Positions 1 through 10,304 of a stretch of 64,000 nucleotides of DNA are shown here, one piece after another (positions within the stretch are counted from its first letter, which is position 1; each line of letters starts with the position of its first letter). Origin of the DNA: Stichopus chloronotus. Its lineage: Eukaryota > Echinodermata > Holothuroidea > Aspidochirotida > Stichopodidae. The notes below the pieces were generated by a model, which was not told the DNA's origin, did no database searches, and worked only from the letters and a program-made list of their open reading frames with translations. The position numbers and the translations under genes are program-made. The stretch is taken from assembly GCA_021234535.1 (NCBI GenBank), contig CM037848.1, positions 9,252,444-9,316,443 on the forward strand, read 5' to 3'.

Positions 1-446
1 ATCTAAACGGAGCCACCATAAGTCACCAAGTATTTTATGGAGATATTTTTTTATTGAAAAATGTTCTCCAGATTTGCAAAAATGAGTTTACCATACCTAA
101 CAAGTAAATTTAACAAATCACCCCTATTTTTTCATCTTTTTCTTTCTCAAATTTCTCCGTCGATCGAAATTTATATGGTGTAGGAACCTATAGGCTACTT
201 AGCCTATCCCTAGGCTTCTTAGTGCGCGGGAATCTGCTTACGTTAATGCTAGTGTTTTGGTCGCCTTGTGCTTCTCGTACTAGGTCAGCAATCTCATAAC
301 TGACGTAATTGGTAAGAAGGCACACTGCTCATAGTGGTGTAACGATGAGTCTGGTGGCCCTTGGGTTCGGCAAAGGAAGGGCTCCTGGCTGGTGCGGAGA
401 AGCGCACATCACGAGCGCGGAGGGTGAAGTCCCAAAGTCGTGGGTC
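1..446. other. No convincing gene
   Basis: No frame here is supported. On the minus strand a short open stretch (299 to 242) lies between a pyrimidine-rich AG and a GTAAGC, but it is only 58 nt and has no family resemblance. I treat it as a chance splice pair. Confidence 0.5.
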
Positions 447-468
447 CAGGGCCCTCCTGAGGGCCCTG
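447..468. repeat. GC-rich hairpin
   Basis: The arms CAGGGCCCTC and GAGGGCCCTG are perfectly complementary over 10 bp with a 2-nt loop. It lies in a locally GC-rich stretch (about 330-500) that probably belongs to an old repeat. No terminator role is implied in a eukaryotic context. Confidence 0.6.
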
Positions 469-567
469 TAAGCTCTGGGGTTCTACAAGCTCCCTGGTGC
501 AATCTAAGCCGTATATGGAACATTTTGTGGTGACTTTATAGGATGAGATTTTGGGGGTAACCTGTGT

Positions 568-946
568 TCATAGACACATTTTTGGTCCGCCTTGTCTGTC
601 ATACTGAAGTGGGAACAAAAAAAATAGTGCCAAGCTAGAATATATTAAAAGATTGAAAGGACAAAAACAACAAATGACCAATGTCCAATTAACAAAATGG
701 TGTATATTTCCCAGCACTGATATTTCCACCCATGGTGTAAATCCTGTGTCATATGGACAAATTGTATCCAACTTCCCTAGAACTTGGAAAGGCTGGAGTT
801 TGAATTTACTGAGCCTGGTCCTCTTGCCAGCAAACATATCGATTGGTCTACCTATATCAAGTGACCGTGCTTCCTCGCTCTCCATGGAAAAGACAGCCTG
901 CGAATCCAGCGATCTTGAGAAATGGTTGAACGTAGGTATGTTTTGA
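568..946. other. Opposed open frames, one possible exon
   Basis: Both strands stay open. On the plus strand 831-935 is bounded by a strong 3' splice site (CTCTTGCCAG) and a 5' splice site (GTAG|GTATGT). It is 105 nt with phase 1 at both ends, and reads NISIGLPISSDRASSLS and onwards for 34 residues. On the minus strand an ATG at 885 opens 105 codons (start MESEEARSLDIGRPIDM), with no clear splice signals and no recognised domain. At most one can be real. Either could be a decayed transposon frame. I recognise no family in either. Confidence 0.2.
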
Positions 947-1090
947 TTAGCTTCAACTTGGAGAATGATCTGTGCAAAATATCAGTAAAATATGGAAAAT
1001 GTGGAAAATATACCAAATTCGATTTACTGTCTCATACGGAAACATATATCTACCTGCAATTCCTAAGCGTCGGCGATTTGGTCGATAGGT

Positions 1091-1516
1091 GTGGAAAACA
1101 TCAGCGAAAGGGGTTCAAAATGTGCCAAATTTGGCCAGTCATCGGCTAATGTCATGTGGCAACCCTCACCGAGAGCGAATCAATTTGATCTAATTCTATG
1201 GAGCAAATTCAATGAAATTTCTGCGGTATTTCGCTATAATATGTACCAACGTAGCTTATCAAGTTCCAGTGTGCACCTAAGGCACCTGAGTCAGTCGTAC
1301 GGAAAAGAATTGCAGTTGCAGGGGCATGTGATTTATGACGATCGTATTCATGCACAGAAAAATATGTCCATTGACTCTTTTACAGTTTCTGTTCCAACGA
1401 AAACATGCCGCTTCAAAAAGAAAAAAAATAACCCTCTTTTAAGTTCTATACAGCAGTGCAGCGGGGCCACCTTTGTTCGGGGGTTTGCCCCCGGGTTTGC
1501 CCGCCCGAGCTCATAG
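1091..1516 (+). other. 141-codon open frame, doubtful
   Basis: This is one of the longer non-repetitive open frames in the window. The first ATG is at 1160, within the frame. The translation has no recognisable motif, passes through an A-rich tract (KKKK) and ends in a GC-rich repeat-like tail around 1460-1516. No upstream splice site or promoter stands out. It is more likely chance or a transposon relic than a gene. Confidence 0.12.
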
Positions 1517-1638
1517 GCGTTACGCCGCTGACTGCTCGCAAGCTATATACATTGCACACGCGCATATACACAGTAATATCAAGGAAATGGATGTACTCCA
1601 AAATCCTAGGCCAAGTTTCAGGAAACTAGGCCTAGGTA

Positions 1639-1695
1639 TACACTGTTAAAAATGTTACAGATATGTTGTACATATAGATATTGTCTACAGTGTAC
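1639..1695. repeat. Short TACACTGT inverted repeat
   Basis: TACACTGT near 1639 is matched by ACAGTGTA about 50 bp later. The same terminal word bounds the larger foldback at 30984-31155, so this may be an internally deleted relative. Confidence 0.4.
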
Positions 1696-1836
1696 GCTAA
1701 GCTAGTCACTGAGTTTATACTTTCCCATGTCTGCATAAATTTTGTTTTCACACGTGAAAACAAAAATTTCAAGAAAAAAAGGGACCATACGGGGGGGGGG
1801 GGGGCAAATGAGCTAAGTGGAGGGCCCGAGTAAGGG

Positions 1837-1860
1837 ACTGGGGGGCCATGGCCCCCCAGT
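1837..1860. repeat. 24-bp perfect palindrome
   Basis: ACTGGGGGGCCA is followed directly by its exact reverse complement. It sits just downstream of a 14-bp G run (1791-1804). It is probably the centre of a decayed foldback repeat. Confidence 0.75.
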
Positions 1861-2039
1861 ATGTATGTCAAAAGAGGTCCTGAACTGTCACGTTAGGCTG
1901 GCGTCCTTTTTTGTCATATCAGAGTAGCTTAATAACATTTTATACCGTTAGGCTACTATCCTGTGTGAATGATAAGGTTATGATATTTCTTTGTAATCTA
2001 CATATTTATGGCTCCTAATACTACACCACCAGTGTCAGC

Positions 2040-2641
2040 CCGACCAATGACGTCATAAATCAAACATCATAGGTCACAGGTAATGAAAACGAAAAACACA
2101 TTTTTAGCATTATCTCATTGTGTGAATATCATGGAGGGATAAAACTAGTACCATATATGAAAGTAGACAACACAAATATTTTTGGTATATTGATGACGTC
2201 ACGAGGTCAAAGGTCACGTGGTAAAATGTCAAATCGTCAACATGCTTTGAAAAACTGTGGCACGGTCTCCTCCTAGACGGTAAGTCAGATAAATTTCAAA
2301 TTGGATGGATAGGTGCCTGGGTATGTTGTAGAGTGTCCGCCAGACTGGTGACGGTATAGGTCAAAGGTCAGGGTTCACAGGTCATGAAAACGAAAAACAA
2401 ATACGTAGCATTTTCTCTATGTGTGGATATCCTAAGAGTTATAAAACTACCATATATAGACAATAGAATATGAAAGAAATTTTTAAAAATATCCAACGTC
2501 ACGAGGTCAACAATCGCGTGATTAAAGGTCAAAACGGCAAAAATGCTAAAAAATAGTGTGTCACGATCTGCTGCTACACGACAAGTCGGATGAACTTCAA
2601 AGTTGGCTCTTTGGGTGCCTGGGTGTGAGATGTAGTGTCCG
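2040..2641 (+). repeat. Two tandem 301-bp repeat units
   Basis: Unit 1 (about 2040-2340) and unit 2 (about 2341-2641) share ordered landmarks at a constant 301-bp offset. These include the ATGAAAACGAAAAAC block (2083 and 2384), a GTCACGAGGTCAA block and the GGTGCCTGGGT...TAGTGTCCGC end. Divergence is considerable. Perfect AGGTCAAAGGTCA (direct repeat of AGGTCA with 1-bp spacing) occurs at 2204-2216 and 2358-2370. No coding frame runs through it. Confidence 0.8.
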
Positions 2642-3135
2642 CACGCGCATGCATATATTTGTGCCGTTCGACGCTTACGCGGTGTATCGTCTCTAACTTG
2701 AACCATCAAGATCATTATGCTTTATTTTAAAAGAAATATTCCAGAATAACACTTAAAGTTTCCTTTGCGGATAATTTTTCAGTTACTCGTGAGTGGCGAT
2801 ATCCTTCCGTTTCCTTTTTTTTTTTTTTGATTCATATATCTTATTCACATATAACTGCAACTCTTACTATTAAGTTCACGAGCAAAGTTGTTTAGGAACG
2901 AGAGGGGCTGGGTGGGTGGAAGGCGGGATTCCTGCCCACCACATTTTTTCCTGTCCATCACATTTTAAGACCCATTGAAATTGTCCCACATGCCCGAAGT
3001 GGTCGATTTCTGCGGCACAAGTGGTGACCTATGGTTTCTGCGACAAAAGTGATGAACTACGACAAAAGTGGCTAACTGCGAGAGCGGTGGTTGCCATAGT
3101 TGCAATAGAACCAGACAATGTCTCACTGTTGCAAC

Positions 3136-3379
3136 ATTGAGAGCAGTGGCGGCGCCAGAATGTCAGACTTGGGGGGGCAAACTGATGGTAGAAGAAAGTG
3201 TCGGGGGGGCAAAGATTTTCGCGCGCAGCGCGAAACCGAGCGCGAAGCGCGAGGCCTTGATTAGGAAGGGTGAGAGCAACTGGGGGGCAACTGGGGGCAA
3301 GGAAAAAATCTGGGGGCAATTGCCCCCTCATCCCCCACCCCCCACCCCCACCCCCCGTAGCGCCGCCACTGATTGAGAG
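3136..3379. mobile_element. hAT-type miniature element with 8-bp duplication
   Basis: The element body is 3144-3371 (228 bp). Its termini are a 12-bp perfect inverted repeat, CAGTGGCGGCGC at 3144-3155 and its complement at 3360-3371. Flanking it is an identical 8-bp direct repeat ATTGAGAG (3136-3143 and 3372-3379). An 8-bp target duplication with CAGTG ends is the hallmark of the hAT superfamily. The interior is GC-rich with smaller palindromes (CGCGCGCAGCGCG, GGGGGCAATTGCCCCC) and no transposase, so the element is non-autonomous. Confidence 0.88.
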
Positions 3380-4372
3380 ATATGGATTTGAGAGCTAACT
3401 GCGGCACTTATGTCACGAAGTAACAAGCTCTGGTTCCCCAAGTTACCGACGCAAGTCTGGGATCCTACCCCTTCGTTCAACAAGCTGGATCAGTGTTATC
3501 ATGTGAACATTCTTCAGAACAGTCTGTTTTAGAGACGAGGAATGTGGAACCAAAACAATCACGACAAGAAAGGAAAAACCAAAACTGATCAAAAGTGTCG
3601 GAAGAAATGCATATGTGTTTTGTCTCCGAGCTGCAAAACTCTTCGGGCTGCTGACTTCATGTATTAATACTTTATGATGAAAACAAGGTTGGACAGTATT
3701 TTCGGAGAGAAAAGCCAAAGCTTCAGACAAAACATTTTCAGGTCGATATCAAGTGGTGCTTAAATGTCTAAGTCTTCGTTTACACACTGGCACTCAAACT
3801 AGTACATTTTAAAGCTGTTTTTATTTCCTGGGTTTGAAGCCCCATTTGATTACGTGAATAACTCATATATACGGGTACTGCATGTGAAAAAAAAATTGCC
3901 TCCAGTGGCAGTATACCTCATGTAGATGAAACTGAATTATGTGATTTTAATAGTTGCGAAATGAGCAGACCACTTTTAAACCACTTTCGAAAGTGATACA
4001 AACGACCATCATCATGTTACTAATTAATAGCAGTTATAGTACACAGCATATATGTAAACCACTACCCCCCTCCTCTGCCCGCCGTCGCTTCAAACGTGCA
4101 CTCACCAGATAAGGATAACGTGGCGGGATTTTAAATTGAAGTTATCTGCTAGACCTGTTGCTGGTTGGGGGGTTGTTCCATTTATGCCGTCACACGTGAC
4201 CTTTACAATAGCTTGCTTGATTGTACCGTAAAATGGTTTTAAGTTAAATAAAAACCAGTGCTTGAGTCCTCCTCGTCGACACAATTGATTATGAACTTCG
4301 ACCTGAAATCTGACAACGTGGAGTTAAAAGGTATTTTCTTTTTTTAAGTTCACGACAACCTTCAATCTGGCT
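3380..4372. other. No supported gene
   Basis: A 95-codon minus-strand frame (3730-3443) lacks an ATG start and recognisable motifs. A second minus-strand frame (about 4200 to 4109) ends at an excellent 5' splice site (CTG|GTGAGT) and reads VTCDGINGTTPQPATG before it, but its upstream AG is weak. Nothing else stands out. Confidence 0.4.
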
Positions 4373-4742
4373 TTGAAGGGAAATATTGCGTTTGTTTGTC
4401 ATAAAAGAATACGTATATTTAACAAAAAAATATGGAGACAGAAAGAGAGGTCATTCAAATTAATGCAGGATGGTAACGTTTCTCATATGAAATAAATTTC
4501 TCATGTCTAGAAATTTAGTTAATTGTTGCTCAAATTAAAGTAATTTGTCCAATTAAACCTTCAAAATTCAAATGATAACATCCTCTGTAATAATCCAGCT
4601 TATCCATAACGCTTTAAGGAAATGAAGATATTCCTGATGATTATTGGTGAGGCTGAATGGTTAAACAATGACATAAGCTATTTTGTTTGTGTCATGCAAT
4701 TGATTTTTTTTCTTTTTGCATTATGCAATATTCCCCTTTAAT
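4373..4742 (+). mobile_element. Family A MITE, diverged copy
   Basis: It starts GAAGGGAAATATTGCGTTTG and ends CAATATTCCCCTTTAA. It aligns in order with the copies at 5951 and 57842 through shared blocks: GTTGCTCAA, CAAAATTCAAATGAT, and GGTTAAACAATG. It is the most decayed near-full-length copy. Confidence 0.75.
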
Positions 4743-5111
4743 CATAAAATGATACGGAAATGAAACAACGTGTCCATAAACAAAGGGGCTGATATTAACT
4801 TTATGCATGGCAGTATAAAGTTTCACTGAAAGCGGAACAACACAGTTCCAAGAAGACAAGTTTTAAAAAAACACGTTTAAAAAAACAATTGTCAAATTTT
4901 AGATAGGTTATGGAATAACTTACTTGTGATAGTGATGATGACAAGATGGTCAAAGTCAGAAAACATTTTACAGTTGCCAAAACAAAGTACGGTAAGGGCA
5001 AGGTGAACACATCCTTTCTATACTACTAGTTCCTGGTGTTACTGCAATGTCTCAACGAACTGAGAGACATAAAAACTACATTATGTGAACAGGTCGTGTT
5101 AGGACTTTTAT
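4743..5111. other. Nothing recognised
   Basis: AT-rich sequence. A minus-strand stretch around 5000-4926 is hydrophobic and ends at a GTAAGT, but it has no ATG in that frame, so I do not call it a signal-peptide exon. Confidence 0.5.
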
Positions 5112-5393
5112 ATGAACGTTTTCAGTGAGGGGACGTCGAATCCTCACATAGCCATAGGATTCAATAAAGCTCTGTTTATTTTTCGACCAACCGTAGCGCT
5201 GGTCTTTAGTTTACCATGCTTTTTAGTTGAACAAGGCATTCCGCCTTATGTCGGTCATAGAGATGAAAAGGACAGTTCACTTATTTCCTTGGCATCTTCA
5301 CTAGCTATGAAGCCTATGGCAGAACAAAAAAATGCTGAATTCTTCAAAATACTGGAGGCAATGGGCAGCCACTTAAAAAAAAAAATGAACTAG
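5112..5393 (+). pseudogene. Probable hAT (DUF4371-like) transposase relic
   Basis: An open frame of 93 codons. The recognisable part is the second half: EQGIPPYVGHRDEKDSS, then a spacer, then NAEFFKILEAMGSHLKKKMN and a stop. Many hAT transposases of the ZMYM/DUF4371 type carry a block of the form QG-(I/L)-P...GH-x-(D/E)-E-x-(D/E)-S, then N-x-x-F-x-x-(I/L)-L-x-x-(I/M/L), near the start of the catalytic region, and this fits it. The first half (about 35 residues) shows no similarity I recognise, and the frame stops at once after the block, so this would be a truncated relic. A pyrimidine-rich AG at about 5226 immediately precedes the block. The assignment rests on pattern memory only. Confidence 0.35.
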
Positions 5394-5950
5394 TGTAATG
5401 ATTTAGAGTTCACTCCGTTAGGAGTTACTCCCCAAGGATCCCCAAGGCGAATATATGTTCAACATAGTATCCAGGCCATGCATTGCTTCGACTCATTGCG
5501 CAACGTTTTTATACATAAATTTATATCGAGGTACGTATCAGCCGTTACCATAAACAACATTTGACAAGATCATGCGAAAAATGTCCAGTCCAAGAGAAAG
5601 AAGGAGAAAAAATAATATAAAGAAAGCTTACTTCAGTGTAAGCGAGCTAGCAAAATATGAATAACGAATTCATTAAGTTGAAATACTATGTGTGTTGAGT
5701 CAATGACTTGTTTATCCATTGCTTTACAAAACAGATCGTTACAAGGAGAGTAGTCCAAGGATAGATTATCTAATGTTATGGAATATGATGTATTTTACCT
5801 TGTAGGTATAGACTGTCCTTTTCAGTCGTTTAGTCCATTGGATAGGACAAAAGACGAATGCAGTATCAAATACGTCGAAACGTTTATACCTTAACGGTAA
5901 ACGTCGATATCAGCTGTTGTAACAGTATTTAGTACATGGCTACGTTTCCT
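5394..5950. other. Nothing recognised
   Basis: AT-rich single-copy-looking sequence without open frames, tandem repeats or clear inverted repeats. Confidence 0.55.
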
Positions 5951-6304
5951 TTAAAGGGAAATAAGGCGTTTGTTTCACAGATAACAACCATATTTTTAAA
6001 ACCAATGTTTATGGACAAAGAATGATAGAGTATTCAAAATAAGGAAGGACAGTAGCCTTCTTTTTGAAAAATGAGTTTCCCAGAGATAGAAATTCAGTTA
6101 TTTGTTGCTCAACAAGAATTTGTTCACCCAAACTTTTCAAAATTCAAATGATGCATCTTCCATTACTCATCCCATGCATATTTTTTGAGGAAAAAAAGCT
6201 TTTGTAGATGTTTATTGATGAGATTGAATGGTTTAACAATGTTTAAAGCTGTTTTCTTTGAATGCCATGTTGGTATATGCCCTAAACGCCCTATTTCCCT
6301 TTAA
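5951..6304 (+). mobile_element. Family A MITE, full length
   Basis: A 354-bp element bounded by TTAA (5951 and 6301). Its ends are TTAAAGGGAAATAAGGCGTT and the near-complement AAACGCCCTATTTCCCTTTAA. There is no coding capacity. It is the best reference copy for the family; 57842-58190 and 28184-28531 align along its whole length. TTAA at both edges is what piggyBac-type elements leave, but since TTAA is part of the repeated end, a TA-type insertion is not excluded. Confidence 0.88.
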
Positions 6305-6335
6305 TTTAAGGCGGGTAATTGGTGACATTTCTCAG

Positions 6336-6408
6336 CCGCTCGCGTTTGTGTCGTCACCCAAAAACGATTTCGCAGAAAATGCGTTCAGCCTCGAAGACAA
6401 GAGTGTCG
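6336..6408 (+). CDS. Possible internal exon, CpG-rich
   Basis: A 73-nt stretch between a very good 3' splice site (GACATTTCTCAG) and a very good 5' splice site (GTCG|GTGAGT). It has about nine CpG in 73 nt, far above its surroundings. Frame 0 reads PLAFVSSPKNDFAENAFSLE and onwards (24 residues, phase 0 in, phase 1 out), but all three frames are open, so the frame is not decided. It begins 31 bp after a family A element and is followed by a 15-bp G run. No family is recognised. The density of such splice pairs here is near chance; only the CpG content lifts this one. Confidence 0.22.
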
Positions 6409-8249
6409 GTGAGTTCGAATTAAAACGGGGGGGGGGGGGGGAGGGGGGCTAATGGACTAAAGGCATAGCAGATAAATTCGCTGATAACAGGTTAATATTA
6501 TTCGACGAAACATTTACAGGCTCATTTCCTCGAATTTAAAAAGACAAGATGTAAATCTTCTTTCTTTATACGGGGGCGTTGAAAGTACCTGAAAACAGGC
6601 TGAACTATGTTATGGGACTGTGAATGATTTCATATTAGACCGAGACAAAAAAAAAAAAAAGCAAATGAGACCGTCACTACAAGGTTGAAGTAAGCCAATG
6701 TTCTTTCTTTCTTTCTTTCTTTTTTTCATCTGCCAAGTTCTCCAGTTAGAACTGGGATGGGGAGGGAGAGGGCATCACGTGGGGATGATTGGTTTCCTGA
6801 ATCACTGACCGTCCGTGGTAACTGGTAAATGTCTTCGATCAGGTGCATTTCTAAACTTAATCACACATGACGAAGAACCGCTGCATGTTAAGCATTCCAC
6901 AATGATATCACTCACACAACGATATCATCACATGAACTCAGTTTCAAGTTTCTTTCTTCTCCTTTTGTTTATAGCAGGAAAACTCCATCCAAACCTTTTA
7001 AAATGGTCCCATCATTTTTACTCTCGTTATACCCCCTTTTTAGCATGCTGCATGATGGCAAATTTACAATGGACAAACAAGATTCAAACCAGAAATGAAA
7101 AAAAAAAACACGGCCACTTATTAATTACTTACTATTCATGTATATAATTAACAGCCTACTTTAAAGTTACCTCTGTTTCCTCAAGAATTGGCCCTTCCTT
7201 TTGTTTGTCGATTTGTTTTAAGAAAAAAGACATCCTTTCCAGATAGATTCTTTGTCCTTGCTAATTAATATATAATCAATTACAGTACAGTGTCAGTACG
7301 CCTCGAAACTTCCCAATCTTGTGGATTCGGTAGTTCACCTGATGGTTATATATGCAAACAAAAGAAATGTCACGTAAAATTGTAGTGCAAGAATTTTTTT
7401 ATATTTTTTTTTCCGTAACCCTTCAAAATCGTTAAAATACCTTCCAATGCGTCTCCGCCGTGTAATTTGTTTGTCTCATTTTACATGCAGAATAGACTTG
7501 AAACTCAGTGCAAGCGGAACACGTGAAAAAAAGGCTTATTTTGTACAGTATTTAATAAAGCTACCTACAATGTTTACTATACATGTTAACATCATGGAAG
7601 GGATGACTTGGTTTGTGCAGGGGTCAGTTCCAACAAGACGATAGTCATTCTCTTGGCAAGAACAAAAGTAAAAATAGAAGATGCAAAAATCACTTTGTGC
7701 TCTTTGATTCTAAGATTTCACCCTCTACCACTACTGCCCCTCCCATCGCTAGCACCCCCCCCCCCCCATTCAACGACCTTCCTTCTCAATAAGGCAGCCG
7801 GTGGTGAGTGCTGCTTGTATCTCGACTGTACCACGTTGGGTCAAGAATGTATTCCTTGTTCTTTATTTTTGTCTAAGTTGTTCAATCTTTTACCAATTAA
7901 GTTCGCTAATACATATGAGCAGCTTAATGGACAACTTGGGAATTACTGTATGTTACGTATGTTATACATGTTCTCGGTGCTACTTGTACCTATCAACACC
8001 AGTTTACACTAATTACGCGTTAACGTTTGTATTACGTCATCGAGTGCAGAAAATGTCTGTCAACAATGGTCGATCCCTAATGAACATAGGTAAAGTTGTG
8101 CAGTCTTCGACTAAAATAGACCAGAGGCAAAAATCGTACAAAAGTAATTTGGTGGTGAGTATCTACTACAAGACTGACAAAGTGACAGCCAAAAACCGTT
8201 TCCTTAAACAGAAAGCTCTTGTTTGAATTATTCAAGCACGTCACTTCAG
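6409..8249. other. No gene; short repeats only
   Basis: Contains a 15-bp G run (6427-6441), a CTTT microsatellite (about 6702-6727) and a 13-bp C run (7755-7767). Long open frames at 7608-8226 overlap in two frames and look random. One stretch (8050-8154) is splice-bounded with phase 0 at both ends, but it has no other support. Confidence 0.45.
6702..6727 (+). repeat. (CTTT)n microsatellite
   Basis: About six copies of CTTT running into a T tract. Confidence 0.8.
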
Positions 8250-8388
8250 ATAGCCAATCCTCACATGATACCATACATGTTTATCCCTCCTCCAGAGGTG
8301 CCTACCTAAACACTATGGTATACCTGGCTATCACGTCATGTTCTATCATGTAGGAAAGGTCTTCTCGAGAAATGATTTTTTTGTCGGG
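8250..8388 (+). mobile_element. Family C MITE, 3' truncated
   Basis: It starts AGCCAATCCTCACATGATAC and aligns in order with the complete copy at 46135-46296 through ACTATGGTATA, AGCTATCACGTCAT-like and TCTATCATGTA blocks. It then loses similarity before the other end. The GC-rich minisatellite at 8405 begins right after. Confidence 0.7.
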
Positions 8389-8404
8389 TTGCGCAAATGT
8401 CGCC

Positions 8405-8483
8405 GCAGGTGTTGAGGGGCGCAGGGGTTGCACGGTCCAGGGGTTGTGCAACGCAGGGGATGAGCGGCGGAGGTGTTGAGCAC
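8405..8483 (+). repeat. Degenerate GC-rich minisatellite
   Basis: Roughly five units of 15-17 bp built on GCAGGGGTTGNGC-like sequence, for example GCGCAGGGGTTGCAC and CCAGGGGTTGTGCA. GC content is well above the flanks. No frame is conserved between units. Confidence 0.55.
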
Positions 8484-8623
8484 CCAGAAGTTTTCGGGCA
8501 GCGCAGGTGTCGTGGACTTCGCCGATGGGAATAGCCCGACTTAAGTTGTTTCAGTCGCAATTCGCACCCGACGCGAAGGACTTAAATTCTAACAACTTCG
8601 GCTCGACCAACCGACTAACTCAC

Positions 8624-8752
8624 TAATTTCACAAATGTTCCCGGAAATTAACCAAGGCAGACTTATGTCTGCATAGAAGCTGCAGAAAGGCCTCAACCAA
8701 TCACCAATATTAAACGTGAATACGACCATCTCATCCCCGTTCTCTTCTCTGT
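8624..8752 (-). CDS. Possible internal exon, unproven
   Basis: On the minus strand a long pyrimidine-rich 3' splice site (GCTAATGTTTATTGTAG) opens 129 nt that close at ATTA|GTGAGT, with phase 1 at both ends. The frame reads REENGDEMVVFTFNIGDWL and onwards for 42 residues, ending GNICEI. Symmetric 1-1 exons are common in extracellular multidomain proteins, but no domain is recognised. A chance pair is a realistic alternative. Confidence 0.18.
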
Positions 8753-9309
8753 CTACAATAAACATTAGCGGAGGAAACCAGCACGGAGAAAAACATGACA
8801 CAATCTCACCCGGGTTGACCGCTTAACTCTGAGGATGATAGTAAAATTAAATAGGTCGAGAACCAATTAGTCCGGGTCACATATACACTGACAAGTACGC
8901 ACACAACGAGTAGTTTCTATAATGCTCACATGGTTATCGGACCAGAGAGCTCCCTTATAAGAATAAAATATTCTACGTCACCAAACCTGACCCTCTAGCT
9001 TACATGAAAAAAAAACAGAGATTCATGTGGTGCCAAACTGGATACCTGAACATCAATTTGAACTTTTAAACATTGACAGACAACTGCACATACCAATCAA
9101 GACGTGACAAACATATGCGTTATTGGCTAAAACTCACAGTTGTATCTTGAATCTTGGTGTGGGTGTGAATTGCTTTCAGTGAGATTTATCTTCTGTCATT
9201 TAAGAACCTAGCTCTTAAACTGTAAAACTGTTAAACTGTAAAACTGAGATGTTTCTGCAAAGAGCAAATTTAAAAAAAAAAAATGCACCAGCACGGGCAA
9301 ACACAGAAA

Positions 9310-9607
9310 ATTAATTAAATCATGATTGTGAAGTCAGTTAGTCATGTATCTCCAACAAACATTAGCAGTAGCTTCATCAAACAAAATATGCATGAGATTA
9401 GATGCATCATTTGAATTTTTTAAAGTTGAAGTGAACAACCTATTCTCCTTCAAACAGATAACTGAATTTCTGTCTGTGAGATACTTCCTTCTTGAAAAGA
9501 AGACTGGACCATCCGGTCCTATTTTGAATAACCTTCTGCGTCCATATATATCGTTTCAAAAATATAAAATTTATCTTCTGAAAAACAAACACAATAGTTC
9601 CCTTTAA
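9310..9607 (-). mobile_element. Family A MITE, reverse orientation
   Basis: Reading the minus strand from 9607, it starts TTAAAGGGAACTATTGTGTT and follows the family order: TATGGACGCAGAA, TATTCAAAATAGGA, AATTCAGTTATCTGTT, CAAATGATGCATC. The far end is not preserved. Confidence 0.75.
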
Positions 9608-10041
9608 CTGTCCTAGTAAACTATGAAGGGAACGTCAAATATTACAAAATGTTTGTCGTCGATAAAGTGTCTTTCGCCAGCCTGCATTTCGCTATACTCA
9701 AATCGATTACTACACATGGTTCATTAAAGTTGCAAACCTATGGTGACCTCATGACAATAATGTGGGAATAATTCCCAGTAGCGTCAAAACTCTTCTAGCG
9801 TCCCTACCCTTTTCCCTTGCCCCTTCCGCCACTGGCTCAGTGGTTGCCTCAAGTGTAAGTTATCAAAGTGAAACTGTGAAAGACAACCATTAAGGGATCT
9901 GAAGAAACGCTGCATGTATAAAATCGGGTCCAATTAACGATTAAAGCAGTACTTTGCGTTTGTCTTCGCAACATCAGTTGGAATGTGAACCAAAGAAGTC
10001 AATTGCCCAGCGGATACTAGCTGCAGACTTACCTGCGTACC
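9608..10041. other. Nothing firm; possible hAT scrap
   Basis: At 9777-9835 a CAGTAGCG...CGCCACTG pair resembles hAT ends, but there is no target duplication. Nothing else is recognised. Confidence 0.4.
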
Positions 10042-10304
10042 TTAAAGGGAAAATGCAGTCACCGCAAGCTGAATTAGTTTACCCCACCCCAGCCACCCCC
10101 TCACCTTCTAACTGATGCCAATTTAAGAATGGCTCTTTTGCACTGTGTGATATCATGAAGTTTGCAGCATAATATTTTGCTTATGCAATACTGATATTCA
10201 GCAATATTATGAAAAAAATATTTATAAGAGAAATGAGAAGAGAACTGCTAGATTTTGATGATTTGTCAAAGTAAAGTATAGGGACGACTGCTTATTCCCG
10301 TCAA
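10042..10304 (+). mobile_element. Family B MITE
   Basis: It starts TTAAAGGGAAAATGCAGTCA and ends GGGACGACTGCTTATTCCCG. It aligns along its length with the reverse complement of 60296-60543 (shared CTGAATTAGT, ATAAGAGAAATGA, GGGACGACTG). The right end is mutated (CCCGTCAA for CCCTTTAA). There is no coding capacity. Confidence 0.82.

Noticed and set aside
242..299. Minus-strand 58-nt stretch between an AG and a GTAAGC, reading YEIADLVREAQGDQNTSIN
   Set aside because: The peptide looks plausible, but the donor context is weak and such pairs are expected by chance.
1456..1530. CAGTGCAGCGG...CCGCTGACTG as a small hAT-like element
   Set aside because: The ends match only with an insertion and the 8-bp flanks agree at four positions.
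4926..5010. Hydrophobic minus-strand stretch resembling a signal peptide before a GTAAGT
   Set aside because: The hydrophobic frame begins with GTG, and the only nearby ATG is in another frame that stops quickly.
8050..8154. Plus-strand 105-nt splice-bounded frame, phase 0 both ends
   Set aside because: The acceptor has a poor pyrimidine tract and the composition is no different from its flanks.
9777..9835. CAGTAGCG...CGCCACTG as a tiny hAT element
   Set aside because: Flanking 8-mers do not match and the ends are imperfect.
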